DNA of 48,747 nucleotides from Candidatus Desulfovibrio intestinavium (GTDB lineage Bacteria; Desulfobacterota; Desulfovibrionia; Desulfovibrionales; Desulfovibrionaceae). Location of the stretch: the NCBI GenBank assembly GCA_019118345.1, contig DWZD01000015.1, forward strand, positions 1 to 48,747, given 5' to 3'. The notes beneath the pieces were generated by a model that was not told where the DNA came from, searched no databases, and saw only the letters and a list, made by a program, of their open reading frames with translations. This document shows, in pieces, positions 26,230-34,998 of the stretch (within the stretch, counting starts at the first letter, position 1; each line of letters opens with the position of its first letter). Made by a program: the position numbers and the translations under genes.

Positions 26230-27854
26230 GAGAAAAGGATGTTGTGTTTTCCCGTGCGCACATCGTCCCCGGAGACGGCTCCCGCTGCGACGCCAGCGCC
26301 CTGGCCGTCCGCGACGGACGCATTGCCTTCATGGGAAGCGACGACGATGCCCGGCGTCTTTTCCCCGATGCCCGCCGCATCGACTGCGCGGGGCGCTCTC
26401 TTCTTCCCGGCTTTATTGACGCTCACAATCACGTCACCCTGCTTGGCGCATCACTGCGCGCCGTCAGCTTTCATTACCCCGACGTTTCCTGCGCCCGGGA
26501 CGTGCTTGACAGGGTGCGGGAGGCGGCGGCGGGCCGCGCGCCCGGCACGTGGGTTCGCGGCTGGGGCCTGGATCACGGCAAGTTTCCGGACGGCAGGCTG
26601 CCTTCGCTTGCCGAACTGGACGCGGTTTCTCCGGATCATCCGGTCTGCATCGTTCATTATACGGGCCATAACGTGCTCGTGAATTCCGTGGCCCTGCGCC
26701 TGTGCGGCGTGAACGACGCCACCCCGGATCCCGAGGGCGGACGCTTTGAGCGCGATGCCGACGGCCGGCTGACAGGCTATGCGCTGGACGCCGCCCAGCA
26801 GCTTGTCGTGCCGTCCTCCGTGCGGGTGGGACATCATGGGCCGGATATCGGCTATGACACGCCCCACGAGGAATTTGTGGCGGACATTGCCGCCGCCTCG
26901 CAGGCCCTGCTGGCCGTGGGCGTGACGACGGTCGTCGAGCCGCAGGCCACGACCCGGGAAATGCAGGGCCTGCTGTACGCCCGCGAGGAAGGGCGTCTGG
27001 GCGTGCGGACGGTCTGCATGCCGCTTTCCAATCATCTGGATGCCCTGCTCGAGCTTGGCCTCGTGCGGCCCCTGGGCGACGGCATGCTGGCCATCGGCCC
27101 GGTCAAATACTACATGGACGGTTCCCTTGTCGGCGGCACGGCGGCCTTCAACGAACCGCACTGCAACAGGGAACCCGACTACCGCGGCTCGCTTTACTGG
27201 GACGCCGAAGCCATGTTCGCGTCCATACGGCGTGCCCATGCCGCGGGACTGCAGATCGGCATCCACACGCAGGGCGACCGGGCGCATGATATCGTGTTGG
27301 ACATCATTGATCGCGTACTCACGGAATTTCCGCAAGAGGATGCCCGCTTCCGTCTCGAGCACAGCGGTTATCCCCTTCCCCGGCATATTGATCTCATGGC
27401 CCGGCACGGCGTCATTCCCGTCACCCAGCCGGGCCAGCTCTACGAGGCCGGCGACAATCTGCACGACAATTACGGGCCAGAGCGCGCCCGCCGCATGTAT
27501 CCCCTGCGCTCCTTCCTGCGTGCCGGACTGCGGCCGGCCATCAGCTCAGATGCCTTTGTGCAGTCCTGCAACCCGCTGCATACCATTCGCGGGGCCGTCC
27601 TGCGGCGCAGCCTCGGCGGTCGGGACATGGGGCAGGATGAATGCATCAGCCCCCTGGAGGCCATCACCTGCCATACGCTCAATGCCGCCCGTTCCTGCTT
27701 CCGCGAAGAGCTGACCGGCTCGCTGGCGCCTGGCAAGCTGGCGGACATCATCCTGCTTGATCGGGACATCCTTGCCGCCGGCAGGGAAGAAATCGCGAAT
27801 ATGCGCGTCCTGCTGACCATGCTCGGCGGACGCATTGTGCATGAAGCAGAATAA
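26226..27854 (+). CDS. YtcJ-type amidohydrolase
   Basis: A 542-residue metal-dependent hydrolase of the amidohydrolase superfamily (YtcJ/Amidohydro_3 type). The metal motif is PGFIDAHNHVTL at about residue 63, with later ligands in GIHTQGDRAHD, RLEHSGYP and ISSDAFVQSCNP. KYYMDGSLVGGT is a YtcJ-type signature, and the C-terminal LAPGKLADIILLDRD belongs to the beta-sandwich domain. Its substrate is unknown; relatives hydrolyse cyclic amides, N-acyl compounds or formamides. Its ATG overlaps the GntR stop, so it is translationally coupled to the regulator. It should act on a compound related to those handled by the M20 and ureohydrolase enzymes. Confidence 0.86.
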   Translation: MREKDVVFSRAHIVPGDGSRCDASALAVRDGRIAFMGSDDDARRLFPDARRIDCAGRSLLPGFIDAHNHVTLLGASLRAVSFHYPDVSCARDVLDRVREAAAGRAPGTWVRGWGLDHGKFPDGRLPSLAELDAVSPDHPVCIVHYTGHNVLVNSVALRLCGVNDATPDPEGGRFERDADGRLTGYALDAAQQLVVPSSVRVGHHGPDIGYDTPHEEFVADIAAASQALLAVGVTTVVEPQATTREMQGLLYAREEGRLGVRTVCMPLSNHLDALLELGLVRPLGDGMLAIGPVKYYMDGSLVGGTAAFNEPHCNREPDYRGSLYWDAEAMFASIRRAHAAGLQIGIHTQGDRAHDIVLDIIDRVLTEFPQEDARFRLEHSGYPLPRHIDLMARHGVIPVTQPGQLYEAGDNLHDNYGPERARRMYPLRSFLRAGLRPAISSDAFVQSCNPLHTIRGAVLRRSLGGRDMGQDECISPLEAITCHTLNAARSCFREELTGSLAPGKLADIILLDRDILAAGREEIANMRVLLTMLGGRIVHEAE

Positions 27855-27877
27855 TCGCCTTCCGGAGGATGCATACC

Positions 27878-28873
27878 ATGAAACGCCGACTCGCCCTGAC
27901 CCTTGCCGTTGCCCTGCTTGCGCTCGTTCCGCTGGCAGCCCTCACTGCCGAGGCTGCCGAACGCAAGGCGCTTGTGGCCCAGACCTATTACCCCCCCAGC
28001 ATGGCGCTGGGCTTCGACGCCTTTCTCAAAAATGTGGCGGCACGCCTGCCCGACAGGGATATACGCGCCTTTCACGGCAACGCCATCGTCAGCTCTCCCC
28101 AATTGCTGGACGGGCTGAGCAGCGGCGTCATTTCCATCGGCCAGATCATCACCCATATGTACGGGCAGATTCCGGGAGGCAAGCTCTTTGCCGCGCTGCC
28201 CTCGGTAACCGAAAGCGTCGAGGATGCCGACAGGCTCTTTGACGTCTACGGCTACCGGGAGTTCATCGCCGAAGCGCTTGCCGCGCAGGGCCTCGTCTAT
28301 CTGGGGCCGACGTGGAGCGCGCCCTATCACCTGCTGACGCGCAAGCCTGTCAACAGCCTGAAGGATCTGCAGGGCCTGCGCATCCGGGCCATTGGTCTTG
28401 TGGCCGACGTCCTTGTCAAACTGGGCGTCACCTGCGTGAACATACCGCCCGAAAGTCTGTCCATGGCGCTGACCTCGGGCGACATTGACGGCGTCATTTT
28501 CGGTTCGGCCCATGACTACAAACAGGCGATGCTTTACGAGGCGGCCCCCTGGTACAATGTGACGCCGCTGGCCATTCCCGTCATTGACAGCCTTGTCGTT
28601 TCACGCAAGGCCTGGGATGCGCTTGACGAGAGCGAACGAAGCGTTCTGCGCGAGGAGGCGGCAAAGGTTCGGCGGCTCTGGTACGATCAGGTGCAGGCGC
28701 AGGAGGCCGCCCTGCGGGACAGCATTTTCAAAAATCGCCTTTGCGCCTTTTCCGACGCGGACAGGGAGCAGTTCAGGCAGACTGCCGCCATTGTGCTGCG
28801 CGAGGAAGCCTTGCGCTATCCGGCGGGTCAGAAGGGCGTGGACATGCTCATGCGCTTCATGCAGGAACGCTGA
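27878..28873 (+). CDS. TRAP substrate-binding protein (second DctP)
   Basis: A 331-residue periplasmic binding protein with a signal peptide (about residues 1-27, ending ALTAEAAE). It has the DctP fold signature: YLGPTWSAPYHLLTRKPVNS, LRIRAIGLVADVLVKLGV and SMALTSGDIDGVIFGSAHDYKQ. It is a divergent paralogue of the broken DctP across the promoter region, sharing many segments, so it could serve the same permease with a different ligand, or replace the broken copy. ATG at 27878 is chosen because GGAGG is nine bases upstream; the ATG at 27869 is too close to it. Confidence 0.9.
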   Translation: MKRRLALTLAVALLALVPLAALTAEAAERKALVAQTYYPPSMALGFDAFLKNVAARLPDRDIRAFHGNAIVSSPQLLDGLSSGVISIGQIITHMYGQIPGGKLFAALPSVTESVEDADRLFDVYGYREFIAEALAAQGLVYLGPTWSAPYHLLTRKPVNSLKDLQGLRIRAIGLVADVLVKLGVTCVNIPPESLSMALTSGDIDGVIFGSAHDYKQAMLYEAAPWYNVTPLAIPVIDSLVVSRKAWDALDESERSVLREEAAKVRRLWYDQVQAQEAALRDSIFKNRLCAFSDADREQFRQTAAIVLREEALRYPAGQKGVDMLMRFMQER

Positions 28874-28903
28874 TGTTCTGAGCGAACAGGCGGAAAACAG
28901 CGC

Positions 28904-28931
28904 GGGCCGGCGTGCGTCAGCACGCCGGCCC
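28904..28931 (+). terminator. Terminator after the second dctP
   Basis: A perfect 12-base stem, GGGCCGGCGTGC and GCACGCCGGCCC around GTCA, followed by TGTTT. It lies 30 bases after the dctP stop and should end the GntR operon. Confidence 0.75.
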
Positions 28932-29058
28932 TGTTTGGTGAAACGCCCCCGGATGTGCGGGCGTCGATTGTTGCGTCAGGCGGAGAGAATGCGGAGCGCC
29001 ATGCCGTCACGGCGGCAGGCTATCGGACGCCGCCCGCGCGGGGCGGCGTCATTGCCCG

Positions 29059-30264
29059 CTAGCCTTCCTGGCACTTGCGCTTGAGGGCCTCGCCCACGGC
29101 CTTGCCCAGATCATGGCAGGCCTTGAGGGCTTCGTGCCCCGGCGCCCAGTTGCACTTGACCGGCGCGGCGGGCATTTCCATGCCCATGCTTTCGAGCTGC
29201 TCGTGAATGTACTTGGCCGACTCGCCCGACCAGCCGAAGGAGCCGAACGCGCCGCCCACACGATTCTTGGGCCGCAGACCCTTCATGTAGGTGAGCTGGG
29301 CGGCCACCAGCGGCAGAACGGTATTGTTGTGGGTGGGGGATCCGGCCAGCACCGCGCCGCAATCGGCCAGCTCGGTCATGATCTGGCTGTGGTGATTGTT
29401 CTTGACGGACATGAGGCGGGCGGGCACGCCCGCTTCTTCCAGACCGCTGCAGGCGGCATAGGCCATCTTTTCGGTGGAATGCCACATGGTGTCGTAGAAG
29501 ATGACGGCGCGCTGCTGCGGCTTCTGTTCGGCCAGCTTGCGGTACATGTCCAGAATGAAGCGCACGGACTTTTCGCCGCGATGGATCAGGCCGTGATCCG
29601 GGGCGATCATGTCGATGTCCAGCTTTTCCACAATGGGCAGGGTGGCCAGCACCTGCGGGGAATAGGGCAGGATGATGTTGTAAAAATACTCCTTGATGGC
29701 CCGCAGGAGGTCGCCTTCATCGTGTTCGTCGGCATAGCGCCAGCTGCTGGCGATGTTCTGGCCGAAGGCGTCATTGCTGATCAGCAGCTTGTCCTCGGGA
29801 ATGTAGGACACCATGCTGTCGGGCCAGTGCAGCATGCGGGTTTCCTGAAAAATGATGCTGCGCTTGCCGATTTCCAGCTTGTCGCCGCTCTTGACGGCCA
29901 CCACGGGCCAGTCCTTGGTATTGAAATAGCCCTGCAGGGACTTGAGGCCCAGGGTGGAGCAGAAGATTTTTTCGGGCTTGCAGCGTTCCACGATCTGGGC
30001 CAGGGAACCGGCGTGATCCAGCTCCAGATGATTGCAGACGATATAGTCGATTTTTTCCGGCTCCATGATCTTGCCCAGGCGGCAGAGCAGGGTTCCGGCG
30101 CAGCCGGGGGAGACGGTGTCCATGAGGACGTTCTTTTCATCCCGGATCACATAGGCATTGTAGGTCGTGCCTTCCGGGGAGCGGGAGTAGCCGTGAAAGT
30201 CGCGATGGTCGTAATCGACGCAGCCGACCCAGTAGATGTCTTTTTTCAGTTCAAAGGGCTGCAT
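29059..30264 (-). CDS. roo: Rubredoxin:oxygen oxidoreductase (flavodiiron protein)
   Basis: A 401-residue flavodiiron protein that reduces oxygen to water using electrons from rubredoxin. The N-terminal metallo-beta-lactamase domain has the diiron motif HLELDHAGS, then MLHWPDSM, SNDAFGQN and PDHGLIHRG. The C-terminal flavodoxin domain has YDTMWHSTEKMA, SPTHNNT and GSFGWSGES. Length and motifs fit the Desulfovibrio gigas enzyme (402 residues) closely. The start MQPFELKKDIYW follows GGAG; a longer frame upstream is rejected. It forms the end of rbo-rub-roo, with a hairpin in the rub-roo gap. Confidence 0.96.
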   Translation of the reverse strand: MQPFELKKDIYWVGCVDYDHRDFHGYSRSPEGTTYNAYVIRDEKNVLMDTVSPGCAGTLLCRLGKIMEPEKIDYIVCNHLELDHAGSLAQIVERCKPEKIFCSTLGLKSLQGYFNTKDWPVVAVKSGDKLEIGKRSIIFQETRMLHWPDSMVSYIPEDKLLISNDAFGQNIASSWRYADEHDEGDLLRAIKEYFYNIILPYSPQVLATLPIVEKLDIDMIAPDHGLIHRGEKSVRFILDMYRKLAEQKPQQRAVIFYDTMWHSTEKMAYAACSGLEEAGVPARLMSVKNNHHSQIMTELADCGAVLAGSPTHNNTVLPLVAAQLTYMKGLRPKNRVGGAFGSFGWSGESAKYIHEQLESMGMEMPAAPVKCNWAPGHEALKACHDLGKAVGEALKRKCQEG

Positions 30265-30317
30265 GGAAACTCCGTTGACAGCGATTGAAGGTTGTTGCCG
30301 TGCGGCAAACGCGAAAC

Positions 30318-30343
30318 GCCTGCCCCGCAAGCACGGGGCAGGC
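30318..30343 (-). terminator. Hairpin between rub and roo
   Basis: A perfect 10-base stem, GCCTGCCCCG and CGGGGCAGGC with a 6-base loop, lies between rubredoxin and roo. The minus-strand continuation (GTTTCGCGTTTG) has only short T runs. It may partly terminate or stabilise the upstream message and so set different levels for the small redox proteins and the oxidase. Confidence 0.5.
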
Positions 30344-30366
30344 GACACAATGGCGGTTGGCCTGCG

Positions 30367-30507
30367 TTATTCGGCGGGCGAGAACTGATCCTTGCTCACG
30401 CCGCAGACAGGACACGTCCAGTCGTCGGGCAGCTGATCAAAGGGCACGTTGTCGTTTTCCGCGGGATCATATTCATAGCCGCAAACGCCGCAAACATATT
30501 TCTGCAT
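30367..30507 (-). CDS. rub: Rubredoxin (short form)
   Basis: A 46-residue rubredoxin, [19 protein letters not shown] at its N-terminus, with the iron ligands Cys6, Cys9, Cys32 and Cys35 (CGVCG and CPVCG). Most rubredoxins have 52-54 residues; this one lacks the usual loop segment, as does the 45-residue rubredoxin of Desulfovibrio desulfuricans. It transfers electrons to Roo and to desulfoferrodoxin. AAGGAGA lies before the ATG. It is located between desulfoferrodoxin and roo, transcribed in the same direction, 31 bases after the first. Confidence 0.96.
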   Translation of the reverse strand: MQKYVCGVCGYEYDPAENDNVPFDQLPDDWTCPVCGVSKDQFSPAE

Positions 30508-30538
30508 GGGATTTCTCCTTGAAGTTCGTAGGGGTGGG

Positions 30539-30919
30539 TCAGTTTTCCGCTTTCCAGTGGCCGTGCAGGTTGCAGTATTCGCGAGCCGTCACCTTGGCGG
30601 CGTCGGTCTTGAACACGGCTTCCGGCTTGTCGCCGGGCTTCAGGAAACAGGTCAGCACCTGATTGTCGGCGATAAGCTCGATCCATTCCACATAGTGGGC
30701 TTCTTCCATGGGATGGGCCACGCTGCCGACGCTCACCTTGTAGCCGCCGTCAATCTTTTCGATGACGGGCACATGCTTTTCCAGCGCGCCGTCGGTGGAG
30801 CCTTCGGCCATGAGCTTCATGGGCTGGCCGCAGCAGTTGAGGGGAGCGGCGCCGCCGTGGAACACTTCAACAATATTGCCGCAATGCTGGCATTTGTAGA
30901 TTTCGAGATGCTTGGGCAT
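30539..30919 (-). CDS. dfx: Desulfoferrodoxin (superoxide reductase)
   Basis: A 126-residue class I superoxide reductase, which reduces superoxide to hydrogen peroxide. Centre I is bound by Cys10, Cys13, Cys29 and Cys30 (CQHCG and NCCGQP). Centre II, the catalytic iron, uses His49, His69, His75, Cys116 and His119, and the catalytic Glu47-Lys48 pair (EKHVP) is present. All residues are intact and numbered as in the Desulfovibrio protein with an offset of one. It is the first gene of the rbo-rub-roo set. GAGG precedes the ATG. Confidence 0.97.
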   Translation of the reverse strand: MPKHLEIYKCQHCGNIVEVFHGGAAPLNCCGQPMKLMAEGSTDGALEKHVPVIEKIDGGYKVSVGSVAHPMEEAHYVEWIELIADNQVLTCFLKPGDKPEAVFKTDAAKVTAREYCNLHGHWKAEN

Positions 30920-31069
30920 GATGACCTCGTCAATGTCAGAGAGTTTGTGAACGGCCCGCCAGAGGCGGTGCTTGCCGTTCGTCTGGATGGAGTGTGGCCT
31001 ATTCCGCGACGCCTGTAAAGGGTTTTTGCTGCTTAACAGGAATTTTTTTTAATGCCGCTGCGCGGGTTG

Positions 31070-32047
31070 TCAGGGGGTTCGGGCGGGCGGCGGGGCGGCC
31101 GGAAGGTCAGCCCGGGGCCGCGCGCCCAGCACATTGGGCAAGGCGGCGCGGATGGTGCCGCCGGGCAGGAATTCGGCGGCGCTCAGGCCGTTGTATTCGC
31201 GGCGCAGGTCGCCGCTGCGCAGGAGAAGCCCGGCCTGTCTGCCGCCTTCCACATACATGACCGTGCGCACCTGCAGGGGCAGGCGCAGCAGGCCGGCGGC
31301 AAAGCTGTGGGCATCCAGCGGCTCGCGGCAGTGCAGAAAGAGGATGTTCCCCGCCATGTCCTCGGCCACCGCCGAAATGGCGTTGCGCGGCCCACCCGGC
31401 TTCCAGAGAATCTGCCCGTCGCCGCTGATCAGGCGATAGTTCTGAATGACCAGACGGTAACGGGCAATGCGTTCCTCCCAGTCCGGTCGGCTCCGTTCGA
31501 TGATGGCCGCGCGGGGCAGCTCCGGGCTGTCCGGCCCGGCGACAAAGAAGGCCCCGAGCCGCGCCCCCAGACGTTTGTTGTTGATGTAGTCGCCCTCGCG
31601 CAGATAGCCTGTGCTCGTTACCCCGTCGGGCAGGAACATGCTGGCATTGATGACCGCCGTCAGCCGCCGGAGGTCGGCCCATTCGACGAGGGTCAGGGGT
31701 GGGTGGCGTTCGCGGCCCGCCGCGCAGAGGACAAAATCGAACTGTTCCGGCGAAAGGCGCAGCACCGCGAGGACGGGGCCGCGTTTGCCGTCGGCCAGCG
31801 GCAGGGGAAGCTCAGCCAGGGCGAGGCCGTCCCGCTCAGTCCAGGCAATGGCCTGCGTATCGGCGTCAGCCTGAGGCGGCCCGGGCGGGGGCGGCGTCCC
31901 GGCGGCTTCCGCGCCACGGGCCGCGATGATGCCGCACGGCCCGCAGCAGAGCAGCAGGGCAAGCAGGATGGTCAGCCAGATCCTTGCCGCGCCGCACCGG
32001 GGCGGCATGAGGGGAAGGGCCGTGAAGACGGTGGGACAGGAACTCAT
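31070..32047 (-). CDS. Secreted phosphodiester glycosidase-like protein (DUF2233)
   Basis: A 325-residue protein with an N-terminal hydrophobic segment (about residues 20-40, ARIWLTILLALLLCCGPCG), probably a signal or anchor. It matches the DUF2233/NAGPA domain: AVINASMFLPDGVTSTGYL, RLGARLGAFF, RLISGDGQILW, EDMAGNILFLH and MYVEGGRQAGLL. Relatives release N-acetylglucosamine from phosphodiesters or act on sugar phosphodiesters in the envelope; the bacterial substrate is unknown. The start is uncertain: ATG at 32047 or one 13 codons further in, neither with a good ribosome site. It is divergent from folD. Confidence 0.75.
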   Translation of the reverse strand: MSSCPTVFTALPLMPPRCGAARIWLTILLALLLCCGPCGIIAARGAEAAGTPPPPGPPQADADTQAIAWTERDGLALAELPLPLADGKRGPVLAVLRLSPEQFDFVLCAAGRERHPPLTLVEWADLRRLTAVINASMFLPDGVTSTGYLREGDYINNKRLGARLGAFFVAGPDSPELPRAAIIERSRPDWEERIARYRLVIQNYRLISGDGQILWKPGGPRNAISAVAEDMAGNILFLHCREPLDAHSFAAGLLRLPLQVRTVMYVEGGRQAGLLLRSGDLRREYNGLSAAEFLPGGTIRAALPNVLGARPRADLPAAPPPARTP

Positions 32048-32126
32048 GAAAGCAGGGTACTTGCCGCATCGGGGGATGGCAAGCGCCTTTTGACTGGGGA
32101 CGGTTCCGACGGCAGCGCAATCCGAC

Positions 32127-32155
32127 TTGAATCCGCGGGGCGTCAAGGGTATATT
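32127..32155 (+). promoter_or_regulatory. Sigma-70-type promoter of folD
   Basis: TTGAAT (32127-32132) and TATATT (32150-32155) are 17 bases apart. Transcription would begin near 32162, about 44 bases before the folD ATG. Confidence 0.75.
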
Positions 32156-32205
32156 GGATACTTCTTTTTTTGACGAGTTTTCCAGCCAAGGGAAGAGAGG
32201 CCAAG

Positions 32206-33063
32206 ATGCTGCTGATTGACGGGAAAAAGGTTGCGCTCGCGGTGCGCAGGGAGCTGCATGAGAGTATTGACCGGGCCAGGGCGGCGGGGCGTCGCGCGCC
32301 GGGGCTGGCGGTCATCCTGGTGGGGGATGACCCCGCCTCGAAAGTCTATGTGCGGAACAAGGAGCGCGCCTGTGCGGAGGCGGGAATCGTGTCCCTGCCC
32401 TATCATCTGCCCGCCCATACCCGGCAGGAGGAGCTGCTGGCTCTCATCGCGGAACTCAATGGCCGACACGACGTGGACGGCATCCTGCTGCAATTGCCCC
32501 TGCCCGGGGATCTCAATGCCACGCAATGCCTGCTGGCCATTCATCCGGACAAGGATGTGGACGGCTTTCATCCCGAAAACGTGGGGCGCCTGTCGCTCGG
32601 CCTGCCGGGTCTTGTTTCCTGCACGCCCGCCGGCGTCATCGAGCTGCTGCGCTACTACAAGCTGCCCACGCAGGGCAGGAAGGCCGTGGTGCTCGGGCGC
32701 TCGGACATCGTGGGCAAGCCGCTGGCCATGCTGCTGGGGCGTCCGGGCGAGTACGGCGACGCCACGGTGACGGTCTGCCACTCGCGCACGCCGGATCTGG
32801 CCGAACAGTGCCGGGCCGCGGACTTCATCTTTCTGGCCGTGGGCAAGCCGAAGCTGCTGACCGCCGATATGGTCAAGGAACAGGCGGTCGTGGTGGATGT
32901 GGGCATCAACCGTCTGCCCGACGGGCATCTGTGCGGCGATGCGGATTTCGAGGCCCTCAAGGACAAGGTTGCCGCCATGACGCCCGTGCCGGGCGGCGTC
33001 GGCCCCATGACCATTGCCATGCTGCTCAGGAATACCGTGCAGTCATGGCAGACGCGCGTCTGA
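32206..33063 (+). CDS. folD: Methylenetetrahydrofolate dehydrogenase/cyclohydrolase
   Basis: A 285-residue bifunctional FolD that interconverts methylene- and formyl-tetrahydrofolate with NADP. The motifs are complete: [18 protein letters not shown] with the catalytic Lys, [46 protein letters not shown] and [15 protein letters not shown]. The ATG at 32206 follows GAGAGG; the longer upstream frame overlaps the promoter region and is rejected. It is followed after 40 bases by the DUF805 gene in the same direction. Confidence 0.96.
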   Translation: MLLIDGKKVALAVRRELHESIDRARAAGRRAPGLAVILVGDDPASKVYVRNKERACAEAGIVSLPYHLPAHTRQEELLALIAELNGRHDVDGILLQLPLPGDLNATQCLLAIHPDKDVDGFHPENVGRLSLGLPGLVSCTPAGVIELLRYYKLPTQGRKAVVLGRSDIVGKPLAMLLGRPGEYGDATVTVCHSRTPDLAEQCRAADFIFLAVGKPKLLTADMVKEQAVVVDVGINRLPDGHLCGDADFEALKDKVAAMTPVPGGVGPMTIAMLLRNTVQSWQTRV

Positions 33064-33103
33064 GGCCCCGGCTTTCGGGCAGCCCGCACGGCAAGGACTG
33101 GTC

Positions 33104-34264
33104 ATGCGTCCCCTGAGCATCTGGAAATACTGTTTCGGCCCCGGTTTCCTGGAGATGGAAGGCCGGGCCGGCCGGGCGGAATTCTGGACGTTTTCTCTTC
33201 TGGCCCTGCCGCTGGCCTTACTGCTGGTCTGGCTCATGCTGGCCCTGGAGCAGCTCTTTCCCGGCGTGTGGTCACAACCCCTGCCCGCCGGCGGGGAAGT
33301 GCCGCGCGTGATCCTGCGCCTCCTGCTGCCCGTGGTCTGGCTGGGGCTGATCATCCCCGCCGTCTGCGTTTCCGTCCGGCGCTTGCATGATCTCGATGCC
33401 AACGGGCGCTGGGTCATTGCTGCCCTGGCTCCGGGGCTGGCGGCTCTTGCCTGCTGGCTGGCCGTGGCCTGGGGCGGGCTGGCGTCCGGCCTGTCGTCCA
33501 CGGTGCTGATGGTCTGCGCCGGCGGGCTGGCCGTGCTGGAAGGACTGGCCGTCCTGTCCCTCGGGCTGGTTTTTCTGGGGGACGGCCGCCACGGCCCCAA
33601 TGATTATGGGCCGGATCCGCTGGGCCGCGCCCCGCGCCCCGTGCCCCCGACCGACGCCAACGGTCTGCCGCTGGCCACGGACGACGAAGACGACGAGGAA
33701 ATCATCGATTTGGAGGATGTGGCCTCACCCCAGTGGCACGATGTGCCGCGCGTGGATCTGGATCAGGAAACCGAGGAGCGCCTTCGCACCCGGGAGCTGG
33801 CGCAGGAGGCCGCCCCGGCCGTGCGGGACGTGGTGCGGCTCGGGGAGGCGGCAGGAGCCGACGGGAAAGAGGTCTTGCCCTCCGAGGCCTTTGCCGTCAT
33901 GGTGGCCCGCGCCCTGCGGGATCCGGCCTCCCCGGCGTCGGGCGCGCCCGCCGGGGCCGTTCCCGAGGCGTTGCGGGGCAAGGGCGACTGGCCCCCACCG
34001 GATCTCTCGCCCGAGGAAATGTCGCTGGCCGCGCAGTCCCTTGCGGATCTGGCCGCCCGCGCCGACGGGCCGTCTCCGGAGGCTGCTGCCCCTGTGGCGG
34101 ATCCGCCGGATGAGGCATTGGTGGACTCGCTGCTGGAGGAAATGGAGCAGGCCGAGGATGCCCGCCGCGAGGCTGCCTGCATTCGACCCGGACAGACCGT
34201 GGGGCAGGCCATGCAGCGTCTGGAAGCGCATACCCAGGAAAAGGCGGACGACGGCTCCCTATGA
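33104..34264 (+). CDS. DUF805 membrane protein with long acidic tail
   Basis: A 386-residue protein. The N-terminal 170 residues form a DUF805 domain with about four transmembrane helices and its signatures GRAGRAEFWTFSLLALPLA, VSVRRLHDLDANGRW and HGPNDYGPDPLG. The rest is a hydrophilic, low-complexity region rich in Asp, Glu, Pro and Ala (for example TDDEDDEEIIDLED), ending in a helical segment (EMEQAEDARREAA). DUF805 proteins are usually only 110-150 residues, so the long cytoplasmic-type tail is unusual. Function is unknown. AAGGA precedes the ATG. Its stop overlaps the start of the next gene (ATGA). Confidence 0.8.
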   Translation: MRPLSIWKYCFGPGFLEMEGRAGRAEFWTFSLLALPLALLLVWLMLALEQLFPGVWSQPLPAGGEVPRVILRLLLPVVWLGLIIPAVCVSVRRLHDLDANGRWVIAALAPGLAALACWLAVAWGGLASGLSSTVLMVCAGGLAVLEGLAVLSLGLVFLGDGRHGPNDYGPDPLGRAPRPVPPTDANGLPLATDDEDDEEIIDLEDVASPQWHDVPRVDLDQETEERLRTRELAQEAAPAVRDVVRLGEAAGADGKEVLPSEAFAVMVARALRDPASPASGAPAGAVPEALRGKGDWPPPDLSPEEMSLAAQSLADLAARADGPSPEAAAPVADPPDEALVDSLLEEMEQAEDARREAACIRPGQTVGQAMQRLEAHTQEKADDGSL

Positions 34265-34872
34265 CGGCGGCGTACGGCGGATGTCCTTTGTCCTGCGGGA
34301 GCCTGTTCCGGGGACTGCTGGTCTGCGGGATCGTGCTTTGCGGGGAGCCGCTGACGGTCGCGGCAGGGGACGGCGCAGCCGAGCCGCAGGCCGCTGTGGC
34401 GCCTGCCCCGGCCTGGCCCGCGGAGCGCGGGCCGGTGCTCGTGCCGCCTCGGGCACAGGCGGCGTCGCCCTGCGGGGACGTGCTGGCGGAAAGCGGTCTG
34501 CGCCTGCCCGGGCTGGAATTTCTCTTTTGCCGTCGTGAAGGCACGGACGAGGCGGCTTCTCTGGTGGCCCGCTATCGGGTGCGGGGCGCGCAGGCGGCGC
34601 AAGTGGAGGCCGCCCTGCGCGGGCATTGCGGCATGGCCGCGCTGCAACGGACGGCGGGGATCTGGCGTTTGCCGCCGGACGGCGAAGGCCGTCTGCCCGG
34701 GGCCATCTTCGGGCCGGAAGCCGCCCCCCGACCCGCAGCATCCCCCGCCGTGGCGCGCATCAGCATGGGCGAGGTGCCGCGTCCGGGCGTCTTTGCCGCC
34801 GCCCGCGAGGACTGGGGCCGCCTCGACTGGTTCAGCGTGCGGGTGGAGCTGTCCTGCGCGCCGCAGCCCTGA
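34261..34872 (+). CDS. Hypothetical secreted protein coupled to DUF805
   Basis: A 203-residue protein I do not recognise. It has an N-terminal hydrophobic signal-like segment (about residues 15-35, ending ...LTVAAG), then a Pro/Ala-rich linker, and a folded part with four scattered cysteines (SPCGD, LFCRR, GHCGM, LSCAP) that could form disulfides in the periplasm. Its ATG overlaps the DUF805 stop, so the two are translationally coupled and may act together at the membrane. Codon use matches its neighbours. Confidence 0.65.
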   Translation: MTAAYGGCPLSCGSLFRGLLVCGIVLCGEPLTVAAGDGAAEPQAAVAPAPAWPAERGPVLVPPRAQAASPCGDVLAESGLRLPGLEFLFCRREGTDEAASLVARYRVRGAQAAQVEAALRGHCGMAALQRTAGIWRLPPDGEGRLPGAIFGPEAAPRPAASPAVARISMGEVPRPGVFAAAREDWGRLDWFSVRVELSCAPQP

Positions 34873-34998
34873 TTCCCCCCTGCGCCCGCTGCGGCGCTCC
34901 GTCCTGTGCCTGTCCGGCCGGCCCGCCGCGCTCCGTTGACGAAGGGCAGTCCGAGGCGTAGCCTTGCCCAACAACCGTCAGGCAGCAGGTGAACCGGC

